Source of the DNA: Tubiluchus corallicola
Taxonomy: Eukaryota > Priapulida > Priapulimorpha > Priapulimorphida > Tubiluchidae
NCBI GenBank assembly: GCA_030141605.1
Contig: JAQGDQ010001305.1
Span: 1 to 48,346, forward strand
Direction: 5' to 3'
Length of the DNA: 48,346 nucleotides
Part shown: positions 33,683-47,000 of the stretch, in pieces
Layout: each line of letters begins with the position of its first letter
Position numbering within the stretch: position 1 is the first letter of the stretch
Made by a program: the position numbers and the translations under genes
Notes under the pieces: model-generated
Databases searched by the model: none
Told to the model about the DNA's origin: nothing
Seen by the model: only the letters and a program-made list of their open reading frames with translations

Positions 33683-34686
33683 ATGAAGACCAGATGATTG
33701 TTTAGACTCAATCTCATTTTAATTTACTGTCCAAAATATACATTTTCTTGCCTGTAAAAGTTAACAATTGTTCCTTATATTTGAATAATTAGCCTAGAAA
33801 GTTAATTAACGGCAACCGAACACTGCTATTGCTTACGTCAGAAACTAACCACACTTTGTGCAAGAACACGCATCTTCTCTTGTGCATCAAGCACATTTGC
33901 ACAAGTGTTACAGTACTGCTTAAATGCGTGATGTCACGAAAAATGGGCTTTACATCATATGACGTCAGAAACTAACATAGCAGTTGATGATCATGGTTAT
34001 CACGGTACCGCCTTCTATTTATCGGCCATGCGCGCGCGACAAAAAGGCGCCGCTGCCAATCTTAGTTTTGGTTTGGTTTGTTTGGTTGGGTTTTTTTTTT
34101 TTTGTTTGTTTTGTGTTTTGTTTTTGGTTTTTTTTTGTGTTTTTGGTTTTTTTGTTGTTGGTTGGGGTTGTTTTGTTTTGGTGGGTGTGTTTTTGGTTTT
34201 TTGGGCTAGTTCTTCACTGTTACCTGCATTTTGCCATTTGCTAGTTAGATGGGCACTAGCACCTGAATTTAAAAAAATTCTGTGCATAAAAAACAGGCAT
34301 TGTACCTCTCAGTTCAGATGTGTTAGTTTGTGACGAACTACACACGTTCGACAGCTCGTGCGTGAGCACAGCAGTAAATTTTAAATTTGAATTTTTATCT
34401 CAGAACTTGCCTAGTTTTAGTACAACACACTAACTATCTTACAGTAGCACTGTACTTCAATTTTTGCTTTCGCAAACACGTGCAACATGCTCGTGGAATA
34501 TTTTTCCTGTTGAACATTATGTTAGTTTGTGATGTCATCAATAGTTGGGCTTGCCCGCCGTTAATTAGGTTTTTAATCTATTATTTAATTATCAAAAATG
34601 CTTTTGCAGCATTAATTGGGTTAAAATGTATACTTTCTTTTGGACTTGAACATGAAGTAGTATATGAAAAATCATCCTGTCTTCCT
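33683..34686. mobile_element. TTAA-flanked MITE, family B, chimeric copy
   Basis: TTAA at 33679-33682 and 34687-34690 flank atgaagaccagatgattgt and the inverse-type aaatcatcctgtcttcct. The left 300 bp match the MITE at 25614. The right 350 bp match, inverted, the element at 39347. A G/T-rich low-complexity tract (34070-34205) joins the halves. The open frames across that tract are artefacts. Confidence 0.7.
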
Positions 34687-34890
34687 TTAAGCAGGTGCCC
34701 AAAATTTTCTTTTGGATTCACAAAATTACATTTTACCTGTGCGGCGTACCTGTACACATCCTAAATGAGTCTTTAGATACCAATCTTAACTTCTAGATAT
34801 GGTTTTGTATTAAAGCTTTAGAACAGCTTTAGGATTAATTACTGACTGTAAATTGATAGAGCTGTTTTATAAATTTTGTCTTTTTCTTAG

Positions 34891-37800
34891 TGGTTACTGT
34901 ACGAGTAAGCCAGGAGCTGATGTCTGTCAGTTTTCGTCTTTGTCTGCCTACCTCACCGATTTGGGCAAAAAACAGGTTTAGTATAAACTTTGATTTTCAC
35001 GTCGGGATAGAATGATGTGAAGTTTAGACAGTTTTTAATGAACCATTTTCTTTTAATTGGCAGGGTGTTGATTACCAGACAAGGGGTCGTTCAGTATTGT
35101 GTCGATTACTGAAGGTTTTGTGACAAATGTATACAGTGTTCCCTCACTTATTGCGGGCGTTCCGTTTCAGGCCCACCCGCGATAAGCGAATTTCCGCAAA
35201 GTAGGGGACGCTATGCTTATTTTATAAATATATTTCACAAATAGCGTACATAATACCGCAGATGAAAGCTACGCACACGCGACAGTCGGATGCTAATGTG
35301 AAACGGAAAATGCTAGCGAGAATTCATTAAATCTATATATTACTGAACAATACGTACTACGCATGTACAAAAATACTTTAGACGGAGTGCCGCAAAAACC
35401 CGCGAAACAGCGAAAATACATTAATATTTTTGAAAATTGGCGAAACAGCGAGTCCGCGATAAATGAACTGCGAAGTAGCGAGGGAACACTGTAATGTATT
35501 TGCAATGGCTAGGCCAAAAATAAGAATACATCTCTTCTAATCGCCCAATTAGTAACATGTTTGTCGTACACCATGCCTGGGAATTTATAACCTTTTTGTA
35601 TAGTCATGTTACCTGGCGCATTTCATATAAAAGTGTATTTTTATTTAATTTAAAATGTAAAACACAATAAGTATTATAGCATCGTGGTTTCGGAGAGACA
35701 CCTCCCGGCCAATATTGCACTTTTATATGATGTTAATTATCATATTGGGGGCTAAAAAGTGTTGCATTGTGCGCCAAATCTGTGTGCAAAAACCGGTTTG
35801 AAACCAGGCATGTGCACGAGTCCAAGCTGCCAGAAACTGGTTTGAAGCCAGGCAGGTGCGCGAGTCCAAGCTGCCAGAAACCGGTTTGAAGCCAGGCATG
35901 TGCGCGAGTCCAAGCTGCCAGAAACCGGTTTGAAGCCAGGCACGTGCGTGAATCCAAGCTGCCAGAAACCTGTTTGAAGCCAGGCACGTGTGCGTATCCA
36001 AGCTGCCAGAAACCTATTTGAAGCCAGGCACGTGCGCGTATCCAAGCTGCCAGAAACCTATTTGAAGCCAGGCATGTGCGCGAGTCCAAGCTGCCAGAAA
36101 CCGGTTTGAAGCCAGGTACGTGCGTGAATCCAAGCTGCCAGAAACCTGTTTGAAGCCAGGCACGTGCGCATATCCAAGCTGCCAGAAACCTATTTGAAGC
36201 CAGGCATGTGCGCGAGTCCAAGCTGCCAGAAACCGGTTTGAAGCCAGACATGTGCACGAATCCAAGCTGCCAGAAACCGGTTTGAAGCCAGGCATGTGCG
36301 CGAGTCCAAGCTGCCAGAAACTGGTTTGAAGCCAGGCACGTGCGTGAATCCAAGCTGGCAGAAACCGGTTTGAAGCCAGGCATGTGAGCGAGTCCAAGCT
36401 GCCAGAAACCGGTTTGAAGCCAGGCATGTGCGCGAATTCAAGCTGCCAGAAACCGGTTTGAAGCCAGGCATGTGCGCGAATTCAAGCTGCCAGAAACCGG
36501 TTTGAAGCCAGCCATGTGCACGAATTCAGACCCTGGCTAGATCACTTTATAAAATTAACGTATCTAATGTGGCATCTACATAACATCCGGATGCGTTTTC
36601 CTCCTGCGTAACAGCCTGCTGAGAAACCAATAAGATCAGTTGCAGTTGCAGAAGCAAATAACGCACACGCAGGCTCCATAAACAGGTTTATTGAAAATAG
36701 TAAAGACCCATTTCATCTATTCCGCAGCCTCCAAAACGCGTCTGCAAACGGCACTTTACTTCACTATTCGTTGTTTTCAAGATGTTTTGTTTGGTTTGGT
36801 TTTTTTCTCTAAGTGAATCATTTTATATCATTTAATGCTCTGTTATAGGATGCATTCTGTGATCGACAGAAAATGGGGGTTAAAACGTATGAGAGTATGT
36901 TCAAAGATAACGAGAGACGACACCGTAAAAGGTAATGTTTTATTGACTGATCGCTTGCCTGAGAGATAAGTCATAAAGCCTAGAGTTTGGTTTTGATGCA
37001 TTTCTGCCTCTCTGTGTAACAGCTTCTGACACACGTGTGGCATGAGTAACAGATACAGTCAACCTCGGATATTAGGGACACCTCGGGACCGGAAAAAAAC
37101 CGTCCCTTATAGCCGAAGTTGAGTCAGACCGAGGGTGTATCTAGACCTGTACTTTTCTGTACTTTTACCCATATTTTTATGGATCATTGCTACACATTCA
37201 GTGCAAACGGTATGTATGAAGCTCTTTCAGTGATGTGAGATGTATGTGACCGTGGAAATCTCGCTGTTCAAAGGCCGAGTTTGTGAAAAATTGAGGTTAG
37301 AAATCGATCAATTTCACTTTGATCATAAGGTCCCTTATATGCTAGGTAATTTACCTGGTATTCTATTACGCGGTACGTGAAGATATCGTCCCTTATAACT
37401 GGAAGTCCCTTATATCCGAGTACCTTATATACGAAGATTTTTATAATGAAAAACGTTACGAAAAATTGGGACCGGTGTTGGTGGTCCACTATAAGTGTCC
37501 CTTATAAGTGAGTACCTTATAGCCGAGGGGGACTAAACCATACTGGTTACTTTAAAACCAGTTTGGTCTTACAGGTACATGCAACTTTGCTTCTTTTAGT
37601 GTCACCATTGTGTAGTCAAATTAATTTTTTAACTATTTTGCTTTTAATTAGTTAGTTTTGCCCATTTTTACTAATTTTATTTCCACTTTGTTTTGCATAA
37701 TTTAATTGTTTGCTATTAATTTAATTTTGATCAGTTTTCCTATTCAAATCTTTATTTTGTTCTAACAATATTTGCTCGCCATGCTGAAATTAGTAGACTC

Positions 37801-38009
37801 ACTATTTAGGGATGGCAGACTAGATGATCTTTTGGTCTTTCGTCATCCCGCCCTTCTTTAATCTTTGTAATTCATTGTTATATTCTATCTGTGATTGTTA
37901 TTTTGAAGGCAAAAAATAAATTATTACGTTGTTGGTGTTGCTGTTGTTGTTGGTGTTGCTGTTGTTGTTGTTGTTGGTGTTGGTGGTGTTGCTGTTGTTG
38001 GTGTTGTTG

Positions 38010-38041
<32 letters not shown>

Positions 38042-41000
38042 GGTGTTGTTGGTGGTGTTGCTGTTGTTGGTGTTGGTGTTGGTGGTGTTGCTGTTGTTGT
38101 TGCTGGTGGTGGTGTTGCTGTTGCTGCTGTTGTTGTTTTTGGTGTTGTTGTTGTTGCTGTTGTTGGTGTTGTTGGTGGTGTTGCTGTTGGTGGTGTTGTT
38201 GTTGTTGGTGTTGCTGTTGTTGGTGTTGGTGTTGTTGTTGTTGTTGGTGGTGATGGTGGTGTTGCTGTTGCTGTTGTTGGTTTTGGTGGTGGTGGTGTTG
38301 CTGTTATTGCTGTTGGTGTTGGTGGTGGTGTTGCTGTTGTTGTTGTTGTTATTATTGTAATAGAAAGGAATATTTGCACATTGCAAACTTTGTGCCGCTT
38401 TTCATCTAAAATGCCTGTATGATATTTTGGTTTCGTTGTGATCGTAAAACCGCAAGTTTATTTTCCAGAATTGCGCAGAACATTCCTAAGCTGCGAGCTG
38501 ATACTAGGAGTGACAAAGGTATGTAGGAGTTGTTTACAATTTGTAACCACCTACTTATGCATTAGCAAGTTCTTAGTGTGTTTTTCTCTAATGTAGATCA
38601 GGGGTGTGCAAATTGCGACCCGCCGAGAGAATTTGTGCAGCCCGCGAAGAGATTTGTCAACCTAATGAAAGTGCAGCCCGGGCGATTAATTGAGTGTATC
38701 CAGCTAAAGTCCGTGCCACGATCCCAAAGATAGTGCAGATAGTTTTTTCTACTAGATCGGATGCCATTAACCCTTACAAGATGGCTGTAGCTTAATGTCA
38801 CTGTACTACACAGACTGTGTGATACACATTACTAATATGCATTGTAATGAAATTACCACTATCTGACCTGAAAGTAGAAATATATGGTTTGTAATATAAA
38901 CTTTAATAACTTCTAAAATATTTTCTTGAGTGTAGTAGTAATGATGTACGCAGATCGGATGCAAAAAAAATCGTTATTAGGCCTTTCTGTACTTGGCTCC
39001 TTGATCAAACTGCCTGTGGCCCGCAGGAATTGCGGGAAAGTTTAATGTAGCCCGGCTAGTCAGATAACTTGCACACTTCTGAGATAAACCAATGTAAAAT
39101 TTTGGTTAATTAGTAAAGTGTGCGCTACGAATGCTGTGATTATTTTTCAAACTTTACACAATGTTATCTAAACTTGTTTCAATAACTTGTCGGCTACACC
39201 TAACGGTCATCGCGGGAGTTTTCAAGTTTTATACAGCGTTACTGCTAACACAAGCCCTGTATGCAATGAAAGAGCATGTAAGTGGTGCAAAATTTCAAAA
39301 TGCATTTTCTAAGCTTTTCATAAGTGAAGGGTTTTTTGTGCTTTAAAGGAAGACTGGATGATTTTTCATACACTGTCCCATTTTCAAATTCGATAAAAAG
39401 TATATATTTTAACACAATTAATACTGCAAAAGCGTTTCTGATAATTAAATAATAGATTAAAAACTTAATCAACGGTGGGCGAACCCAACTATGGATGACG
39501 TCACAAACTAACATAATTTTGAACAGCAAAAATATTCCACGAGCGTGTTGCACGTGCTTGCAAAAGCGAAAATTGAAGTACATTGCTACTGTAAGATATT
39601 CAGTGTGTTGTACTAAAACTAGTCATGTTTTAAGATAAAAATTCAAATTTCGAATTCACCGCTGTGCAGTACGTACAGAGACTGTACGTACGCCAGACTA
39701 ACCAATCTGAACTGAGAGGTGCAGCACCTGATTTTGTGCAATGCATTTCCGAAATGCAGGCGTTAGTGCCCGTCTAACCAGCGAATGGTGAAATGCATGT
39801 AACAGCGAAGAACTAGTGGCACGAACATGAAATTATATTTGTGTGCTAATAATTCTTTCAAAAAAAGTATTTTTTTAAGAATATTTGTCAATATTTTTAA
39901 GAGTAGATTGGTTTGACCTACAGTTTAAGATTGGGTCCGGTTTTGTTATTGATCATGAAAGAACTTTACATAACTTTTTGTATTCTAGATGAGTAATCTT
40001 CCCTCTCACAATGTTTAGCGTGATGCTTGTACTATCAGTTGTTAGATAATAACATACTTCATATCTATTTGCTGTTTAGTACTTCATACTTCATATCTAT
40101 TTGCTGTTTAGTACTTCACACTTCACATCTATTTGCTGTTTAGTACTTCATACTTCATATCTATTTGCTGTTTAGTACTTCATACTTCATGTCTCTTTGC
40201 TGTTTAGTACTTCATACTTCATATCTATTTGCTGTTTAGTACTTCATACTTCAATTCTATTTGCTGTTTAGTACTTCATACTTCATATCTATTTGCTGTT
40301 TAGTACTTCATACTTCATATCTATTTGCTGTTTAGTACTTCACACTTCACATCTATTTGCTGTTTAGTACTTCATACTTCATATCTATTTGCTGTTTAGT
40401 ACTTCATACTTCATGTCTCTTTGCTGTTTAGTACTTCATACTTCATATCTATTTGCTGTTTAGTACTTCACATCTATTTGCTGTTTAGTACTTCATACTT
40501 CATATCTATTTGCTGTTTAGTACTTCATACTTCATATCTATTTGCTGTTTAGTACTTCACACTTCACATCTATTTGCTGTTTAGTACTTCATACTTCATA
40601 TCTATTTGCTGTTTAGTACTTCATATTTCATGTCTCTTTGCTGTTTAGTACTTCATATCTATTTGCTGTTTAGTACTTCATACTTCATATCTATTTGCTG
40701 TTTAGTACTTCATACTTCATATCTATTTGCTGTTTAGTACTTCATACTTCATATCTGTTTGCTGTTTAGTACTTCATACTTCATACTTCATATCTATTTG
40801 CTGTTTAGTACTTCATACTTCATATCTATTTGCTGTTTAGTACTTCGTACTTCATATCTATTTGCTGTTTAGTACTTCATACTTCATACTTCATATCTAT
40901 TTGCTGTTTAGTACTTCATACTTCACATCTATTTGCTGTTTAGTACTTCATACTTCATATCTATTTGCTGTTTAGTACTTCATACTTCATATCTGTTTGC

Positions 41001-44000
41001 TGTTTAGTACTTCATACTTCACATCTGTTTGCTGTTTAGTACTTCATACTTCATATCTATTTGCTGTTTAGTACTTCATACTTCATATCTATTTGCTGTT
41101 TAGTACTTCATACTTCATATCTATTTGCTGTTTAGTACTTCATACTTCATATCTATTTGCTGTTTAGTACTTCATACTTCATATCTATTTGCTGTTTAGT
41201 ACTTCATACTTCATATCTATTTGCTGTTTAGTACTTCACACTTCACATCTATTTGCTGTTTAGTACTTCATACTTCATATCTATTTGCTGTTTAGTACTT
41301 CATACTTCATATATATCTCTTTGCTGTTTAGTACTTCATACTTCATATCTATTTGCTGTTTAGTACTTCATACTTCATATCTATTTGCTGTTTAGTACTT
41401 CATACTTATATCTATTTGCTGTTTAGTACTTCATACTTCATATCTATTTGCTGTTTAGTACTTCATACTTCATATCTATTTGCTGTTTAGTACTTCATAC
41501 TTCATATCTATTTGCTGTTTAGTACTTCATACTTCATATCTATTTGCTGTTTAGTACTTCACACTTCATATCTCTTTGCTGTTAAGTACTTCATACTTCA
41601 TATCTATTTGCTGTTTAGTACTTCATACTTCATACTTCATATCTATTTGCTGTTTAGTACTTCATACTTCATATCTATTTGCTGTTTAGTACTTCATACT
41701 TCATATCTATTTGCTGTTTAGTACTTCATACTTCATATCTATTTGCTGTTTAGTACTTCATACTTCATACTTCATATCTATTTGCTGTTTAGTACTTCAT
41801 ACTTCATATCTATTTGCTGTTTAGTACTTCATACTTCATATCTATTTGCTGTTTAGTACTTCATACTTCATATCTATTTGCTGTTTAGTACTTCATACTT
41901 CATATCTATTTGCTGTTTAGTACTTCATACTTCATATCTATTTGCTGTTTAGTACTTCATACTTCATATCTATTTGCTGTTTAGTACTTCATACTTCATA
42001 TCTATTTGCTGTTTAGTACTTCATACTTCATATCTATTTGCTGTTTAGTACTTCATACTTCATATCTATTTGCTGTTTAGTACTTCATACTTCATATCTA
42101 TTTGCTGTTTAGTACTTCATACTTCATATCTATTTGCTGTTTAGTACTTCATACTTCATATCTATTTGCTGTTTAGTACTTCATACTTCATACTTCATAT
42201 CTATTTGCTGTTTAGTACTTCATACTTCATATCTATTTGCTGTTTAGTACTTCATACTTCATATCTATTTGCTGTTTAGTACTTCATACTTCATATCTAT
42301 TTGCTGTTTAGTACTTCATACTTCATATCTATTTGCTGTTTAGTACTTCATACTTCATATCTATTTGCTGTTTAGTACTTCATACTTCATATCTATTTGC
42401 TGTTTAGTACTTCATACTTCATATCTATTTGCTGTTTAGTACTTCATACTTCATATCTATTTGCTGTTTAGTACTTCATACTTCATATCTATTTGCTGTT
42501 TAGTACTTCATACTTCATATCTATTTGCTGTTTAGTACTTCATACTTCATATCTATTTGCTGTTTAGTACTTCATACTTCATATCTATTTGCTGTTTAGT
42601 ACTTCATACTTATATCTATTTGCTGTTTAGTACTTCATACTTCATATCTATTTGCTGTTTAGTACTTCATACTTCATATCTATTTGCTGTTTAGTACTTC
42701 ATACTTCATATCTATTTGCTGTTTAGTACTTCATACTTCATATCTATTTGCTGTTTAGTACTTCATACTTCATATCTATTTGCTGTTTAGTACTTCATAC
42801 TTCATATATATCTCTTTGCTGTTTAGTACTTCATACTTCATATCTATTTGCTGTTTAGTACTTCATACTTCATATCTATTTGCTGTTTAGTACTTCATAC
42901 TTATATCTATTTGCTGTTTAGTACTTCATACTTCATATCTATTTGCTGTTTAGTACTTCATACTTCATATCTATTTGCTGTTTAGTACTTCATACTTCAT
43001 ATCTATTTGCTGTTTAGTACTTCATACTTCATATCTATTTGCTGTTTAGTACTTCATACTTCATATCTATTTGCTGTTTAGTACTTCATACTTCATACTT
43101 CATATCTATTTGCTGTTTAGTACTTCATACTTCATATCTATTTGCTGTTTAGTACTTCATACTTCATATCTATTTGCTGTTTAGTACTTCATACTTCATA
43201 TCTATTTGCTGTTTAGTACTTCATACTTCATATCTATTTGCTGTTTAGTACTTCATACTTCATATCTATTTGCTGTTTAGTACTTCATACTTCATATCTG
43301 TTTGCTGTTTAGTACTTACCCTAAACATCGTTTTTGCTTCAGCTTCATTCGTTAGGCAGCAGCCGTTGTTCTCCGACGCTGACGATGCTGCGATGATGCC
43401 TGCCGACTCCCACGACGGTGTCACTCCGCCAACTTCTGCCGACGATGTGCCGATAGATGCCACAATTGAAATACCTCCCGGTCAGACCGTGCGGAAAGAA
43501 ACGGTTAACGATACCGGGCACGGCGGAGTCGAGTCCGCGACATCCGATACCAACGCGACAGACGGTGGGGCAGCTGAAAGCGGAGGAGGGCGTGTTGATT
43601 CTGTCGAAGAAGCTGATGATAAAACTGGCGAGGAGTTTGAAACTAGAGGAGACGCGGAAGAGAAAGAGGCCACAACTGCCGCTACCGACGATACCGCCAA
43701 GTTGAAGGAACATCTTGCATCGGCTGCCGCGACGGATTCGGAGAAAGAAGACATGCCGTCGTTTGACGAATGGAAGCAGAAGATGCTGGCGGATAAAAAC
43801 GAGAACAATCGTGGTATGTATTTCCTCAGGTTGTTTGCATGTGTGTCTGTCTTTTAGTTAAATTGCTCATTGGTGGCTGCCTGGTTTGTTGATAGTTGGA
43901 TGGTTTGTTTATTGTTCGTTTAGCTTATTTCTTGCTTGATTGCTTAGTCAGACAGGTTGTGTGCTTGTCTGTTTGGTTGGTTAGTCGGTTACTTGGTAGG

Positions 44001-47000
44001 TTAGTTGGCTAGTAGGTTTATTGTTTTTCTTATTTCTTCTTAGTCAGTTGGTTGTGGCTCCCAGCTTTTTTGGATTGGTTGTTTGTTTGTTTGTTAGGTT
44101 GGCTAATTGTTTGTTTTGTCGGTTAGTTGTTTGCTTGCTTGTTTGGTGAGTTTGTTATTTACTAGTGACCGTCTAACTAGGGAATGACGAAATACATGTA
44201 ACGGTGAAGAACTAGTGATGCGAATGCGAAATAGTGTTTGTGTGGTAATAATTGTTTCACGTAAGTCATTCTTGAAACAATAGTACTCTTCATTTCAATA
44301 TTTCATTATTTATTCAGTGTATTAACTAAAATTAGGCAAGTTTTAAGATAAAAACTCAAACATCAGATTTCCCGCTGTGCTCACATATGAGCTGTCGAAC
44401 GTGTGTAGTTTGTCACAAACTAACACATCTGAACTGAGAGGTACAGCACCTGTTTTTTTGTACAATGCATTTCCGAAATGCAAGTGCTAATGCCCGTCTA
44501 ACTAGCGAATGGCGAAATGCATGTAACAGTGAAGAACTATTGGCGCGAATGCGAAATTGTGTTTGTGTGGTAATAATTCTTTCACATAAGTCATTCTTGA
44601 AACAAATAGTTTGTTTACTTTTAAAGTTTGTTTACTTTTAATATTTTAAATGGTACATTGTTTTGACATACAGGTTAATTTTGGTTTAAGGTTTGTCGGC
44701 TCCAATTAATAATAATTATCGTTATTAATTAGAACTGACAAAACTTAAATGATTAAGGTCAGTTTTACGCGTTTACAGACAGGTAAAATATGTAGCGACG
44801 AGTATCTTTCACGTAAGTCATTTTCGAAAAAGTAGCGCGTTTCTTTTCAATATTTTAAAGATTAGATTGTTTTGGCCTACAGTTTTAAGATTTGGTGCGG
44901 CTTAACTTGCTTTAAATTTACTCGTTGTTTTAGTTGTTTTGCAAGTTTTTTTATTGCTTTATTTGAAGAATTTTTTCTACTGTTTTTGAATCTTATTTTG
45001 TGTTTGTTAGTGCACCGGTAAGTATGAAACGGATTGCAAAAATACCAAAAAAAAACATCACAAGAATTTTGTTTCGAGGCTCAATTATTATTATTATTAT
45101 TATTATGAGTTTATTTCGTATAAAAATATACAGTTTACAAAGATAAAGATGTTAGTAAAACAGGCAATGCGATATTAGTAAAGTAACATATCTACAGACA
45201 TTCAACTTTATAATAACCATTACATTATACAGTGTTGTAAGGAGCTATCTTAGATATCGTAAAACATAATCTTTAAATGAGTTCTTAACCTTTAATTTTA
45301 CATTTTCGTTTAGATCTACAAGTACAACCATATTTAAATCTTAAATTTACTTGACTGTTATTTACATAGTAGCATAGCTTTGGAATTCTCAATGTGCAAG
45401 AGTTTACAATTTTTTCACATAGTTTAATTTTCGACTATCTATTAAATGATTCGCAGGCATTGTGCCAAAAAAATACATTAACAATTTCACGCTTTCATTT
45501 TGTCTAAAACCGAATATTTTTCTATAAGCAGTGTTCCATTTTACCCTAACGGCATTAACTTCATTGTTTGATCTTGTTCAATTGCCATGTTTGTATTCAT
45601 TCTCTCTTCCTGTGCATCTAATTAACTACTGAAGTTTTAGTTTCACTGACAGATGTAAAGGCTGATGCCTCGCCTCCGTTCACTCGCAACAACTACGCGT
45701 CAATCGACTGCGGAGCAAAAATCATCGCCAAAAATGCGGAAGCTCAGAGTGCAACAGCCATACTTGTTGATAATATGGACCAGTACATGTTAAATCCATG
45801 TAATGCTCAAATATGGTGAGTGCGTTATGTATAAAGTAGTTACTAAGTAACTGTAAGTAAGTAACTCTAAGTAACTCCACAAATAATTTGTTTCTGTCTT
45901 ACCTCATGACATCCAATGACGTCAAACATTTTTTTGAAGCTTTGTGAATGTTTAAAGCTGAATTGTGGAATATTTATTGTCGTTATTATTGTTCATTTGC
46001 CAAACATCGCAGCATGTTGCAGATCGTTATCATTGTTCATTTGCCAAACACCGCAGTATGTTGCAGATCGTTATCATTGTTCATTTGCCAAACATCGCAG
46101 CATGTTGCAGATCGTTATCATTGTTCTTTTGCCAAACATCGCAGCATGTTGCACATTGTTATCATTGTTCATTTGCCAAACATCGCAGTATGTTGCACAT
46201 CGTTATCACTGTTCATTTGCCACACATCGCAGCATGTTGCAGATCTTTATCATTGTTCATTTGCCAAACATCGCAGTACGTTGCAGATCGTTATCATTGT
46301 TCATTTGCCAAACGTCGCAGCATGTTGCAGATCGTTATCATTGTTCATTTGCCAAACGTCGCAGCATGTTGCAGATCGTTCTCATTGTTTATTTGCCAAT
46401 CTTCGCAGTGTGTTGCACATTGTTATCACTGTTCATTTGCCACACATCGCAGCATGTTGCAGATCTTTATCATTGTTCATTTGCTAAACATCGCAGCATG
46501 TTGCAGATCTTTATCATTGTTCATTTGCCAAACATCGCAGCATGTTGCAGATCGTTATCATTGTTCATTTGCCAAACATCGCAGCATGTTGCAGATCGTT
46601 ATCATTGTTCATTTGCCAAACATCGCAGTATGTTGCAGATCGTTATCATTGTTCATGTGCCAAACATCGCAGCATGTTGCAGATCGTTATCATTGTTCAT
46701 TTGCCAAACATCGCAGTATGTTGCAGATCGTTATCATTGTTCATTTGCCAAACATCGCAGCATGTTGCAGATCGTTATCATTGTTCATTTGCCAAACATC
46801 GTAGTGTTTGCTTTAAGCTTAGTTTACTATTACATTTATATGCTATGTTAGACACATTGTTTATGTTTTCTACAGGTTTGTCGTGGAGCTGTGCGAACCG
46901 ATTCAACTGAAAGTTTTGGAAATGGGAAACTGTGAACTCTTCTCCTCCATTCCGGAAAAATTTCAGCTATTTTCCAGTGACAGGTGAGTCGAATTTAAAG

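Noticed and set aside
33959-34333. ORF with a Phe/Val/Gly-rich hydrophobic stretch resembling a membrane protein
   Set aside because: The hydrophobic part is translation of a G/T-rich low-complexity tract inside a MITE.
35723-36471. Overlapping minus-strand repeat ORFs up to 216 codons
   Set aside because: They are products of another 44-bp array, with the same peptide read in three shifted frames and no splice or start logic.
37891-38386. Poly-Cys/Trp, Leu/Val and Asn/Thr proteins
   Set aside because: They are translation of a trinucleotide tract in a SUCO intron.
45916-46910. Long plus-strand ORFs up to 311 codons in three frames
   Set aside because: They are translations of a 44-bp tandem repeat; a non-multiple of 3 keeps every frame open. 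They lie inside an intron of SUCO.
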